Source of the DNA: Acanthaster planci
Taxonomy: Eukaryota > Echinodermata > Asteroidea > Valvatida > Acanthasteridae
NCBI RefSeq assembly: GCF_001949145.1
Contig: NW_019091409.1
Coordinates: 540,385 to 604,384 of the forward strand
DNA length: 64,000 nt
Direction of reading: 5' to 3'
Part shown: positions 1-12,697 of the stretch, piece after piece
Numbering within the stretch: the stretch's first letter is position 1
Layout of the letters: each line of letters begins with the position of its first letter
Translations under genes and position numbers: made by a program
Notes under the pieces: model-generated
Told to the model about the DNA's origin: nothing
The model's input: only the letters and a program-made list of their open reading frames with translations
Database searches by the model: none

Positions 1-971
1 ATTCTGAAGTTTAATCTAACCGTTGCTAACAAGAACGGCGTCAGATCTGCTCGACTGAATCTAAAACCCGTCGACTGCAAGTAGATCTTCACAATGTTAT
101 ACAATCTCGTTCTCACGTAAGCTCATGAACTGAAAACAAGCGTGCATAAATAGGGAGACCTAGGCCCGATATTGCCGGAAGTGCAAAGCTGCTAATGCAT
201 GTTATTTTTACGTTTGTCCAGGAGACGTTTCCAAAATATAACTTCAAAAACACAAAGGCAAAATGGCGACATTAGTGTTTCTTAGGGTGGTTTCAGTTAA
301 GAATGATTCTACCCAAAATTATCGAACGTGACAGGACGACCTCATGTAAAATTCCCACAGGTGTAGCGTTCTGGAAGCTCGCTGCGTGAGCTGTACTTCA
401 AGGCTCTGTGTCTTACCGTACACCCCTAAAGAACCTTACATCAAAACGGCACATTTTACGACTTTTTAATGTAATTGTTCCCCCTTATGAGTGCTTCTGA
501 ATATCAAAATTCTTCTCAGTCCATCTGATCTTTTTCACCACGAAAAAGGGGGAGGGCTGATAAATACCCCATCACCCTTGGTCAACAAGTTTCACGGGTT
601 TCACGCCCATCCATCTCTCAGTTGCGCCACCGTTGAAGGGGCCGCATAGTAAAAGGCCGGAATGACAAGTGACAACTTTCTCTTCAAAAAGTATGACAAG
701 ATTTTATTCTACTCAGGGAGTCAAAGATAGTTCATTAATTAAAATCACGAAACAAATCATATAGGGAAAATGACTAAGTGCTTATGAATGATTGTAAAGA
801 AAAACAGAGAATTTGAGGGGACCATTTGTCAATATCTCTGTTCGGGGGCGCTAACCAAAAGCCATTAAACCTGAAACACCATGTAGCCAGGGATCGCACC
901 CCAATTACACGATATGTGGCGGGCGCGTCCCCGTTCGGGAGTTATTTTAACAGGGTTCTTTGTTCAGCACT

Positions 972-1023
972 CTGAGGAGGCGTGGAGAGTCACCTTTCCA
1001 CACACGAGGCGGGCAGGCGATGC
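972..1023 (+). repeat. 52-bp direct repeat, first copy (partner 1851-1903)
   Basis: Both copies share ctgaggaggcgtggagag-type sequence followed by tccacacac and ggcaggcgatg-like bases, with about six differences. They are 879 bp apart and both lie inside the insertion in copy A intron 1. They could be the ends of a nested element or two copies of a short repeat. Confidence 0.6.
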
Positions 1024-1850
1024 TTTTTTATTCCAATCACACAAGTATAAAGAGAAAGAGGGAAAATATCAAAAATTAGCCACTTAATATTTAAAATAAA
1101 TACAGTCATGTGACCCAAACATAAATAAATTGGCAAAGAGTACGGCCCTAAGCAGACTACCATGAGGGACAGTGATGTCACAACTGGAAAACCTCAGGAG
1201 ATTCATGGATGAACATGTGTCGTTATATGTGGTGCAGTGATAAGCAGATGACACAAGGACTGGGAAGCAAGTCTATTGTTTGCCAGGGAATCTAAAATGC
1301 ACAGCAGTAATACACATTCCTAACTGTGTCATCCACATTCCAGCAAAACTTGTATCAATTGACATTATTCCAGATGAATATCTATTGATAAGACAATGCA
1401 TTTTGAGTTGATACACTGTACTTTTCATCTACTTGCAGTAATTTATAAATAAAATCTGCGAGCACACTCGATCACATGCAACAAAATTTAAGGCCTAAAC
1501 ACAGTACAAATTGTCACTGGCTCTACATAAATATACTGTGGCCTAACTATAAACTAAGGCAATTTAGGTAATGCCCATATAAGGACATGAATCGTAGCAT
1601 ATTGTAGCATATGTGCACAATAACAATGAATCTCGATCAATCATCTCATGTAGGCCTATGTCATGTGTCAACACAGAGCACAGCGTTCTATTGGCGGCGA
1701 CATGTTGGAATAAAACTTCGGCCTAATTTTGACCCTTACAAGGCTTTAAACAGTACATTAACACCTTTACAAGCACTACACAGTGATATAGGAAAACTTT
1801 GTGAACTCTGGTTGCATCCATATCATATACAAAGAAAGAAATTCTCATAC

Positions 1851-1903
1851 CTGAAGAGGCGTGGAGAGTCACGTTTCCACACACCAGGCAGGTAGGCGAT
1901 GTT
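1851..1903 (+). repeat. 52-bp direct repeat, second copy (partner 972-1023)
   Basis: Near-identical partner of the repeat at 972-1023, same orientation. No further similarity was seen immediately outside the pair apart from a shared ttctttgttca (about 955-965 and 1981-1991). Confidence 0.6.
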
Positions 1904-2214
1904 TTGCCCGCTGCCGCGTGGTGGCGCCGTGACTACTCCGTGGTGGGTCACGCAAGGGATCAAATCCCGCTCCAGTCAATTTCTTTGTTCATCTTTATGA
2001 TTAAAATCACAAATACAATTCTCTTATATTAATGTAAAGGAAAAGCACTGATGGGATAAAACATTCACTCTTATGGTTAAAAGAAAAGGGCAGTTTTTAC
2101 CAAAAGGGATGTCCTTTTATTCTTGCAAAATAAACCATTTTTTTGTATACTCAGCTGGAGTAAGCTCTTTTCTGTGGCCTTTTATGAATTACTTTGATAA
2201 TGCATATTAATATA

Positions 2215-2363
2215 CAATATATTAATAATGTATTGTGTGGTCGGTGGTTGAGTGGTTAAGACGTCTGCACTAGTAAGCAGGAGGGTCGTGGGTTCGAGTC
2301 CCACCCGAGTAAGCTTGTGACTTTTTTCGCAAGCTCTCGCACAAGCACTGAGCATACAGTGTT
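2215..2363 (+). mobile_element. tRNA-derived SINE with target-site duplication
   Basis: A class II tRNA-like head (about 2240-2310) has an A box tggttgagtgg (2244-2254) and a B box ggttcgagtcc (2291-2301) with a perfect T-arm stem gtggg/cccac. It is followed by an unrelated ~50-bp tail. The ten bases tattaatata flank it at 2205-2214 and 2364-2373. SLC16 copy B lacks the element. The acceptor stem is poor, so this is a SINE rather than a working tRNA gene. Confidence 0.75.
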
Positions 2364-2436
2364 TATTAATATATACGTTGGGTAAGGGCAAAACCCGTTA
2401 TATGGATTTGAAAGTGATCGTTCACTTTTCTTTCAG

Positions 2437-5400
2437 CTCCACTTAGCGGCAAAGCAGCCACAACACGCTACGGAAGTCGTCCTTTCGTTATGGCTGGTGG
2501 TGTCTGCAATCTCGCGGGGCTCCTCGTGTGCGCATCTTCAACATCCATCGGATTGTTGTCTGTTGGTATGACACTTCTAGGTGAGTGGGTTCCGTACAAA
2601 TTAAATGGCACCCTTTTCGGTTTTCTTTTCTTTTATTAAAGTAAAAAGCTAGAACATAGAAATTTGAAATGCATAAATTAATTCAAGCAGACATTATTAT
2701 TGGCAAAGTGTGTGTTAATTACGGTTTCTGGTGAAGGTATATGTCTGTGATCTCGTCGGATAATGTTGCAACTCTCCATCACTTGTGTGACAGTTTTCGA
2801 TTTTTATCTGGCCGAAGTTCAAACATTAAACACATTTTTTCCAAACTCTCATTCCCCTGAAATCTAACACCAGGACCTCCATCAGATTATTGACTGTTCG
2901 TTTTAATTTTCACAGCTATTGGCTTTACGATGTCCTACACACCGTTAGTGATCACAGTAGTTACGTACTTCCCAACAAGGTTTGCATTGGCCAATGGCGT
3001 AATAAGCACGGGAGCAGCCGTAGGCATGATGGTCATACCTCCTCTAGTGGAGCTTCTGATTAAAACATACGGCTGGCCGAATGCAATGGCTGTTCTTGCT
3101 GCCGTCAACTTCAATGTCACTGCTTGTGGAGCTTTAGTAAGGCCGCCCCTGGGGACGCACGAAAGACTCATCAATGCTGCAGATGAGGCTGACACATCGA
3201 CAGATCCAAATCTATCACATATTTCGCTTCTCCGCTCTGTTGTCACATTCCTAAAAGATATCCCCGAGAAACTCTCACTGGATATCTTTATATTGGCACC
3301 AGCCTACAGCATCTTCCTACTTATTTGGTTTTTGAATGGAGTAATTTTTAGTGCATGGCTGATCTACCTGATCCCACACGCTATATCGAAAGGAATCGAT
3401 GCCCATTTGGCAAGTTTCTTGGCGACAGCGGGCGGTGTAGGCAACCTGGTTGTAAGAGTGGTTCACGGGCCGGCCATTGATCGAGGACTTATAACAGCAC
3501 TCAAGCTGCTCATTCTGCTCTCTGTGCTTAACGCTGTTGCCTTCTTCGTTGATATGGTGTCGTATGATCACTACCATGTACTGGTGATCCTGGCAATAGT
3601 AAATGGGGCCGCAGTTGGGATTATCGGTGTTATCGTCATGCCAGTTGCTCAAGAAATTTTGATCGAACCAGACCTTTCCGTAAAGGGATATCTGTTGTCT
3701 TTGCCGTTCCTCGCTCTTGGTGAAGTATGTGGCGGTGTATTTGCAGGTAACTGAGTGGGTATTTTCAGTAATATTAAGTTTACATAAACCTCATAATGAT
3801 AAGCATTTGTGTCTCTCCTTCTCCACGGAGCTTTGCGGCGTCTTCTATGATGACAGTTAACCGGTAGGCTCGGGAGGATTGTTGATTTCTCTAAGTTACA
3901 ATAATACTGTCTGGTACAAAAAGAAATGCATGATCTTGCGTTTTACACAAGATTCTCAACAAAAGCTGGTTCCGGCTAGACCCACTGGTGCACTGGGTTT
4001 TTTTCACCACCTGTTGGGTATACAAATAGCCATGTGGAGGGCGTCCCGGTGCTTAAAGCACTCTAATGCAATCGACATGGACGCTGAAATCCAACATGTC
4101 GTATCCTTATACACGTCGATAATAGTCCGTTCACAATGAGTGAGCCGAGGAGATGACACTAAAATTAGGTCAAAGTCTAAGGCCAGACGGCGTATCATCT
4201 GAGATACATGAGAGCTGTGGCTCCGATGAGGTTATGCCTCAGTTCTTGACCACATCATTGAAACTGAATGACAACCCTACTTTTGAAGCAATCGTATTTA
4301 AAATTTGATCAACAGTATGACGACCTCCTGAAAACGTGTTTGACAACTACCGCGATACAAGCGTTATAATCAGGTTTCGTGTCCAAGGTCTATTTTTTAC
4401 GCTCATCGGAAAAAAGAGAGACAGTTAATTCCAAGTTTGTATATATCAATGTGGCTATAGAGACAAGGAAGTTACCCTAAGGTTCTGCAGAATCGATCGA
4501 TGCAGCGAAGAACAATCATCCAGCCAATGGTATATCTAGACCCAAATTTTCGCGGGAGGGTGCAAATTTGTTTTAAGGAGGGGGGCAAAAAATTTGGAAC
4601 TTCTTATGTCGTTTTTTATTGGCGTTCCGAAGGTTTGAAACTACATTTGCGGGCTTTGTACACGATTTTGGAAGGGAGGGAAATGAAAACGACCCAAAAT
4701 CGCCTTTTTTCTCATTTTTTCCAAAAGGGGAGGCTACTGGGGGATGATTTCCGTTGTCCCCCCCCCCCCGAAACCGCCTTTGGTTCTAGCTTTCTTCATT
4801 TACGTAAAAAAGTCAACTCTTTTCACAGAGGAAAGGTTGTTATATTCCATCTCGAGCTTTAACAAACCTGAACATCAAACTTTTCCTCAACGATAGGGAT
4901 AACATCATTATCTAACGTCTCATCGTTAAGGCTGCCCTGAAAAAAGTCTGACAATGAGGCCAACCCTAGCACTCACTTTCTCACATTGGAAGAAGTGGCG
5001 CTTGTAACTGAAGGAAGGAAGATATTCTTTGGAGGCGTGCTCTCAACCATTGCGTAAATTGACTTTTTTTTCAGACTAGGCAGGCTTTGCAAAAACTGGT
5101 TGACGCATTGACGAAACCTTTTCGTCTTAGCAAATCAGTCGATAGCAGCCGATGTCGTTTGCGCTGTCTTGCACTGACATGTCGGTTGGCAGTCCGCTGC
5201 AGCTCCACTGTTTTCCGCCCTCGGCTAAGACTGACCTCGGTTAAGACCAGGTCCTTTTTGCAGGATTCTCGAGATATTGCTGGCTGCACATTAATCTTTA
5301 CATGAGTTACTGCAGAATGCATTGATAAAACCATTTTGTAAACTCTCTCCGCGGTAGCTGAACGCTAACCGTAATCAAGATCTGACAACATTTGCACAAA

Positions 5401-7154
5401 TTAAATAAACATTTTCTTATGCATCGTTTAGTAATCGTGTTTAAGAGTCAGGGCGGATACTGCTCCCCCCTATGCAAGAATGCATTACCGTCGGCTGAGA
5501 TGAATAAGGCACAAGACCTTATCTACGTAGTGGAGGAGGGCAACAGTGCAGGACAACACCTTGACGCCAAGAAAAGCCGCATATGATATGAAATACCAAG
5601 GATCGTCATGTTTCCAAGATAGTAATGAAACTTTTGTTTCCAAGATAGAAATGGAATTATTCTCTAATACCTAACTTCAAATGCTAAAATCGACGACTGA
5701 GAACACGGACAAAAACATTTCTTGACCTTAAAAGCGCTATGGGAAGTTCTTCATGACATGGAAAGTGCGTGGAAAGGGCAGGTGAGAAACAAAAACTGAA
5801 AGTGGGGGGTTCTTGTGGAGGCAATCGAAACGATCCTCTTGACAAGTAGTAGTATGCGCTCGCAGCTACGACGAAATATTGCGTTGCCCGCTATTCCTCG
5901 GGTGTGGAAGACTGTACTACTGAGTTACAGTGCTGTAGAGTCCATCACAAATCCATCATGAGTCATACGATCTTAAGCCAAGTCGCAATGGCTCTTCAAT
6001 GAACTGCAATGAAAGCATTCCTTTGTCACTGTTCACCTGATTACTTCTGACTGATGTTGTGAATATGCCCTCTCTATGCCAAGGTGAACTTGTCATGGTC
6101 CAAATAGTACCTCGGTTTGAGGGCTCACGAGGGCTAATGGCAGGTGAGCGCAGGTTTACGGTGTAACTTTTGCCATGCAGTGTATGCCGCCCTCTTCATA
6201 CAGAACTCAGAGAAATGTGTGGCGTGCTTTCCCATACTACATAGGCCTTAAGCCCTTAGTGTGGGCAAAGAAAGATCAATAAAATAATTCAAAACCACTT
6301 TTGATTATAAACTTTAACCAGCAAAGCAATAACTTAAAGCAAAGGCATATTTTTTTGTGTGTGGCAAGTTTAACTCCTCGTGCAAAACACGAGTTTTGGT
6401 CAAGCAAAGGCATGAAAGAACAGCGAAGTAAAATTATACGGAGAAACATAATAATTAGCAAGTCGGCAAAAACATGTTAATGGTCACAAAGAAGCTCATT
6501 ATATTCGGCCTAGTATTTAGGGAGACCTAAAAAGACAGTAAAGAAAAGGCCCTGCTCAGCCAGTACCATGACGAAAGGTCACATTCGTCGGGCCAAGCAC
6601 CTCCACACCTCGCACTAGAACAGCCCTGCTCAGCCAGGTCGTTCGGCGTAGAACATATACAGGGATTCAGCTAAAAAGTCATGGAGCCACGACAATCCGG
6701 GAGTCCACGGTCCCATAGTGACGTCAGCCTGGGCCACGATCAGGCGATGAGGAGGAGCATACGCGTAGAAGATGACACAGAGGCGCTGGCCCAACGCATA
6801 TAGCTATAAAGAAAGCACACGGGCACTGACTGAGGACGAAATAAATGACTACCGGGTCTTTTATAGGTTTTAAACATGCGTGATGAATTTCAAAATTTGC
6901 GGGGAGACACAAATGTACAAAGAATTTGGATGAACTGGGATCATAACAAACCCTTTGTTTTTCTTATTTCCTGTACATGAATGCATGTGTGTAAGTCGGA
7001 TAATTGTGGATTGTGTGTTTTGTTTTTACTTCTAGGTGCGTTTTACGAGATGATCGGGAATTACAATTTGGCTTTCGTCTCCCTAGGGGGCTTATCAACA
7101 GTCATCGCCATTGCCATTATTGCAGAACGAACTTATGCAGTCTGGTCTAAATGA
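2437..7154 (+). CDS. SLC16-family (monocarboxylate transporter-like) gene, copy A, 5' partial
   Basis: Multi-pass membrane transporter of the major facilitator superfamily, SLC16 type; substrate unknown (the family moves monocarboxylates, aromatic amino acids and related solutes, often with protons). Visible coding exons are 2437-2580, 2916-3746 and 7036-7154, each with AG/GT borders and all joining in phase 1; TGA at 7152-7154. The large exon carries the SLC16 TM5 signature region (YFPTRFALANGV) followed by a GYGW-like PPLVELLIKTYGW segment, a hydrophilic central loop (about GTHERLINAADEADTSTDP) and the C-terminal TM half. The first coding exon, with the DGG(Y/W)GW motif, is not in the window because position 1 matches the middle of copy B's intron 1. 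All visible exons are open, so the gene looks intact rather than pseudogenic. It is about 94% identical to copy B over exon 3 and identical over exon 4. Confidence 0.9.
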
Positions 7155-9285
7155 GTATACTATGACGAACTCACAGCGTTGATTTAGGTGTTTTTGTATG
7201 TCAACTGTTTAATTATTTAATTATGTTATGTTGACATGTTATGGTGACAAGGCTTTGTCACAGAGACATTGTCTAAAAGTGTTGGAACATTCTAGTAATT
7301 GACAATTTGAGGGGTGGAGCTTATGTATTCATTTATTCTCTTACTGGGAAATGAAGCTGTGATGTGTTCCGATTGTCGGAACTGAACTTCGCTGGTTAAC
7401 GAACAACTATGAAATGCACGCGTTACACTTACATCGCTACCAACAAAATGACTACTACCGACCAACATGGCTCTTTTCGACCAATGACGGGGTGCTTCTG
7501 CTTAAGGCGAATACTATTACATTGTGAATCTCTTCCGATATGAATCTACATCCGTACATTCCCCTTTTTAAACATTTTCTTTACGCTCTTGAATGAGGCA
7601 TATCACAGAAACAATCTGTAGGCTAATACATTTTTTAAGTTTAGAGTAGAATTGACGTGTCTCTATTAGTGGACAGCACTGAAGTTCAGGAAGTGCCTTC
7701 ATGAACTGATTTTATAGTTGACAGGAACAGGCATTTTACTCTGAAATAAAAGCAAAATCCTGGTTACTTACGCTACGCAGAAAATGCTTCTACAATATAG
7801 AACGGGTTAATCGGTGATGTTTCATTAACACTATTAAAGTTATTAATAGATTAACTTAATTGTGTATTACTGTCAGAACAATCGAATATCTCAGATATTA
7901 AAAATGATTGCATGTAATTTCCTCCAAATCTGTAAACACAAACCTTATCATATTAGTCCCGTATTGTAAAGATCATGATTTTTAAGAGCCTGTGAAGCGC
8001 TTTATGTAACATTAATTTTAAACAGCATAAATATGAGGCAATCACATATTGTTACTTTTTATTAATCGAGATATTTTGTTAAGTCTGTGAAGTGTTATTC
8101 TTGAACGCTTTGTTTGTAGCATCGGCAAGATGATTCAAAAACTAGGGTCTGTGGTCGTGATTTTTCAAAGGGAAATTATGCAACTTTATTCCAAAACGAC
8201 AAGAGTGGTAGATTCATTTTGAACAAGAGCTGGAACTAAAAGACAGCTTTCTCAACATCGCGTCATGTTGTGATTAACTATTCAAACTCAAATTATTTTC
8301 TTTTGAATATTTCATGATCCGATCAGCCAAACCTCCCACGGATCCATAATAATTAGCACATGACAACAATGTTATGATCAGTAGTTGGGAAATAGCCACG
8401 GACACAGGTACAAACAAAGGCAATAAGTACATATGTACCTTTTTTGGGTAACCCCCTAAGCTGGATTTTCATTTGAAATATCAGTGTAGGGAAACGCCCG
8501 GCGGTAGCACACCCAGCGAGAACAGGGCCCTGAGCCTCAGTAGGGCTCAGATTGTGGACTCTGGGATGGAATGGGTACGACGAATGCTGAACTCAAGATC
8601 CCGGTTTATTTCTCACTACTCGATAAATCCACTCAAGACCGACACAAACAAAACGCACCGTACCCCCAAAACAGTAAAGATAGATTTGAAAAGCAGTTGA
8701 CTTCGCTAATAACTATCAAAACCCCAGATTTGAACGAGAAAAAGGCTGGGTTTTTTCATGGCGATATCACATGATCAGAAGTCAACAACGAAAAGACACT
8801 GAAACCACTCAAATTACGGACACATTCGATGGTACACATTCGGCAATTGGATATTCATTACCATTGGGAAAAATGGTTTAAACTACGGATGGCGTAAACA
8901 ATGATCCAAACGTAACTGTGATATCATTGATAATCAATTGTACAATAGCAAAACAAAACTATGTGAGGTGTTTTGGGCAGCAGATTCAGATATGAATATT
9001 TACTAGTGAATTAATTTGAATGGGAATGAATCCCTACATAACATTTTCCGTCGGTCCATCAACAACTGACTAAAATTAACAGATCACAAGACAAAGTGTC
9101 ACATATTTCAAATCTACAAAATGGATAGACCCTCTTGAAACTTCGCACCATTGTGGGCTTCCTCGTAGGAGTGTCAAAAAACATCCAATAATCGGTGTGT
9201 TATAAGATTGATTGTCGCGATAAAATTAAGTACAACTGATTTATTTACTCAGATGCCTCAGACAGAAAAGGGAGTAAAGAGCGTT
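7155..9285. other. 3' flank of SLC16 copy A, no further gene seen
   Basis: About 2.1 kb of AT-rich DNA shared with 25943-28090, presumably 3' UTR and flank. An AATAAA hexamer lies at ~7744, but it is not conserved in copy B, so the polyadenylation site is uncertain. The stretch ~8385-8735 has no counterpart in copy B and is probably an insertion; no gene was recognised in it. Confidence 0.5.
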
Positions 9286-10730
9286 TTGAGATCATTCTCA
9301 AAGTCATCCTGGAGGAGTTAATGAATGAAGGAATCACTTCATATCGCGTGGATAGCATCAACTTTTAATATTCATATTTCTTTTTTCTTCGAATCTGCTC
9401 TTTGAAAAGCTGTGTATTAACTCCGCTTGGTAAGGTACTGGTACCATTTCCCGCAGGCTGTTCCAAACTATCCAACATTACATCAGATCTGGTCGAGAGA
9501 GGCCTGCAATATTCTGCTAATCTGTGAGCCACCATACCTTTGGCAACACTTCATTTAACTACATATACAATAAAAAAAATGCATGTCCATTATTCTCGGT
9601 AACCGCGGAATGGGGCGGCAACACTGCGGCCTCAGAAATGCAACTTCTTGGCGCCCCTTAATCTCATTCGAGGAGAAGTACTTGCCAGAGGTAACTCCGA
9701 ATCTCCTAACCAATTGGAGCGCTGGTCAATAATCTCAGACACCACGGTACTGCAAGTTGGGCGAGAAACCTTCACTTTGGTGAGCTGACAATCAGGTTAA
9801 CATTGTTTTATGTAATCCTGTTTGGAAACAGCTATACATTCCTTGGGACAAGCGTCCCAGTGTTTATGTGACAAGCGTGCCAAACATCTTTCAAGTATGT
9901 TCGCTGCGGAAATTTAATTATTGCGCATGAGCGGCGAAAAATGTGTAGGCCCGCTTTTGCTGTTTTCTGGCGGTTTGAGCAACGAAAGTAAACAACCTTT
10001 TCTAAGACTGAATATCAGGCGATTCGGCTATAAAAGTTGAATTCAACTTCAATTCAAATTAAAAGTTTGAGTTAAATGTAAGAATTCTTGTCATTTCAAA
10101 ATTTAACATGTGTTTGTAATTATTAAAATTTCATTTAAAACCGTAACTTTTTCCTCCTTAAATAAATGCCCAAAACCACCCCTCTTTTAACGTTATTTCA
10201 CCCAATATTGCGTTTTCCTGGGAAGAGGACACATGTTCGAGTGTATTCCAGATACTGATTAAGCTTCATTTCAAATACTATCGCGGCGACTTCGATAGAT
10301 TTTTTTTAATTGTGAATTAATCTAGTACTGAGTGGTAGCGTACTTCATATTGTACTGCGTCAAGGTTTTCGATTTCCTTCACCATTGTATCACACGGATT
10401 TTGTTTTGATAAACACCAAACCCCTGGAGTTGAGTAGTTGAATAGGTTTTCCACGTGAAAGGCCTTATAAACCATTTTGGAAAATCTGACGAGTAACTTT
10501 AAATTGTTCTTGAAGTCGAAAAATTGGCGTCCGAAAACTGGGCACAGTCGCTCGTCGTTGATCGAACTGATGATAGGCCGTGCAAATCCCATAGTAAGTG
10601 GCTGTGACTTAGAACAACTGGGGTATGAAAAATAACGGCGAGTGGGTTCCATAAGTTGAAGTGTCATTGTCTGCCGCAACTGGGACTTGAACTTGCGGAT
10701 ACGGCTTCTTGGAAAGTAAGCAGGAAACTA
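9286..10730. other. Intergenic, nothing recognised
   Basis: No splice-bounded exon or known family was recognised. A minus-strand 120-codon ORF (10317-10679) matches no family I know, and I do not call it a gene. Confidence 0.4.
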
Positions 10731-10731
10731 C

Positions 10732-11417
10732 AGGGTGTCCCAGAAAAAACCAAACCCTGAGGAAAGGGGTTAATATGTCCAAACCATAAGATATGATTAT
10801 AATGTATAAGGATCTCCAAAAAGTAGAAGCAGTATTCTTTCTAATGATACCTTGATGGTATCCCTCCTGTCATGCATGACTGAACACCATTGTCTTGAAA
10901 ATGGGGCATCCGAATCAGTATAACACTTTGGATGAGTCAGGGAATGAGGTTGTCCTCTGTCATGCTTGTCCTGGTTGAAAGTGACAACAAAAGGTCATGT
11001 TAATGAGAGAAGATTGCCTTTTGTCACTTTCAAGTTATGCAATAATCTGGTTTAAATGTGTTGACTTGCCCCGAAGTAGGCCAGTGCAGTGTTGAAAAGT
11101 GTTCGAAGCGGGACAAGAAGTCTGCAACGTGGTGCAACTTACCAAAGCGCATAGAGTGTCATATCTCATGGTCTGAGCAACCCTCCGCTGCAAAGGGCCC
11201 ATTTTTTACGCTTAATGCTCGGACATGATACAATTGAGATCCCGTCGTTATAACCCTCTTCCCAAATCCACAGTCAAGATCATGAAAGGCCACTCTTGCA
11301 ATGACACCCCATTGACTAATTGTAATGATATCCAATAAGGAGAATATTACTTCTGAAGTTGTTTTGGTAAAAAATCCTGGGAAAGAATTCCATATACGAA
11401 GTTAATTTACACCCTGT
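10732..11417. mobile_element. Putative MITE with ACAGGGTGT/ACACCCTGT ends
   Basis: The sequence acagggtgtcccag at ~10733 faces acaccctgt at ~11406-11414, giving short terminal inverted repeats. Subterminal DNA is also inversely similar (agaagcagtattct near 10826 versus the reverse of agaatattacttct near 11340), and an internal hairpin (ttgaaagtgac.../...gtcactttcaa) lies at about 10975-11033. No transposase is encoded. The target-site duplication is not clear. Confidence 0.45.
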
Positions 11418-11548
11418 GTACAAACCCTCTGAGACTGGTCTGACAAATTGTGTTTTCATTGAAAAAGCTTGTACTCTGTCGCTGCTAAAATGGACTTTCC
11501 TGAACTTTCCTGAAGTTTGTGGAGTGATGTGACCGCCATTTTCTGATT

Positions 11549-12343
11549 ATTAATACCCAGAAAACTAAGGAGATGATTGTGGATTTTCGGCACAATACTG
11601 GAGCTCATGAACCTGTTTATATTAATGACAACGAAATAGAAAGGGTTAATGGGTACAAATATCTTGGTACTGTTATTGATGACAAAGTTAACTGGAACAA
11701 AAACACTCAGGTAGTCCTTGGCAAGGCAATGCAACGGATGTTTATCCTTCGTAAGCGCAAACATTAATGTTGACAGGACGATCCTACGTCTATTCTAACA
11801 ATCCATAATACAGAGCATTGTTAGTTTTAACATAATTAGTGTGTATGGTTCACTTTCACAAAAAAACAGGGATAGGTTTGAGCGTGTTCGTAAAACGGCT
11901 CAACGCTCGGTAGGTCTTACCTTGCCAACACATGACAATATCTACTTGGAACGTGTAATATCTAAGGTACATGTCATTCTATCAGATCTAACTCATCCAC
12001 TTTTGGAGTGTTTTGTTTTTAATTAATAGATCCGGTTTTAGACTTTGTGTGCCTCGCACAAACCTAACTCGATACAGGCAATCCTCTGTTCCCAACTCTA
12101 TTCATTTATTCGAATCAGCTGTTCGTAAGTAAGAGTTTTTGGATTTTTCGGTAGTTTCTTATTTGTACGTTAATAATTTTTATTTGAGTTGTTTTAGTGG
12201 GTTAATCTTGTTGGTTAAATATTGTAAATTGTTATCTATTTTGAAATGCCTATTTTTATATTTGGATGTGCCAATGGAAACAAAATTGCTGTATTTTTTT
12301 ATGATTCGGACAATAAAAATTCTAATCTAATCTAATCTCTAAC
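11549..12343 (+). mobile_element. 3' fragment of a non-LTR retrotransposon (CR1/L2-like LINE), decayed
   Basis: Translated pieces match the C-terminal part of a LINE reverse transcriptase ORF: QKTKEMIVDFR, then VNGYKYLGTVIDDKVNW, then GSLSQKNRDRFERVRKTA, and a final SDLTHPLLE block typical of ORF2 ends. Frameshifts and stops separate the pieces, so it is a dead 5'-truncated copy. It ends in a short microsatellite tail of tctaa units (12321-12338) after an aataaa, as CR1/L2-type elements do. Exact clade needs a database comparison. Confidence 0.85.
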
Positions 12344-12697
12344 TGATTTTGGGGAACTAATTGACAACTGAAGAACAGCACGAGTGAACTTCATACGTAG
12401 AACTCTTTCCAAATCATGAATAACCATTGATGAAATCGCAGGAATAAACTTCTTTTATTCAGAGGTGTGCTACATTTATTCTTCTAAAACAAGACTGATT
12501 GAAGATGGCGCCACATTTATGGTACATGAGTTTCAAGTCAGATTTCACGAAGGCCTTGCCTCCCACCCTCCCCGACCCCGTGCCCCCCCCATCCAATGTT
12601 GCGTTAAAGGCTGGTGCGCACTCAGGGCGGTCCACTGCAACACTGGAAGGGGTGGGGGTGGTTGAAGGGGGTGCAATCTAAACTACCTGAGTCTATG

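Larger units (their letters stand above)
738..2010. mobile_element. ~1.26-kb insertion in SLC16 copy A intron 1, flanked by an 11-bp direct repeat
   Basis: Copy B lacks this DNA (empty-site region ~22268-22285). The same 11 bases, attaaaatcac, lie at 738-748 and 2000-2010, as expected for a target-site duplication. The interior has tRNA-like pieces near both ends (B-box-like gggatc...ccc at ~1937-1965 and, reversed, at ~890-905), and 52-bp near-identical direct repeats at 972-1023 and 1851-1903. No long ORF with a recognisable transposase or reverse transcriptase was found. It may be a composite of SINE-like units rather than one element. Confidence 0.6.
1..9285 (+). repeat. Segmental duplication block, copy A
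   Basis: Position 1 onward matches ~21525 onward in the same orientation (for example 'acaagaacggcgtcag' near 30 and near 21568), through the SLC16 exons, and ends near 'gcctcagacagaaa' at ~9250 (counterpart ~28065). Intronic and flanking DNA has diverged by roughly 15-20% with many indels. Copy A is longer because of insertions at about 738-2010, 2205-2373, 5610-5870, 6045-6895 and 8385-8735. Confidence 0.88.

Noticed and set aside
2935-3652. Antisense ORFs over SLC16 exon 3 (and the same over 22964-23681)
   Set aside because: Present in both copies only because they mirror the conserved sense exon; the sense frame has family motifs and splice borders.
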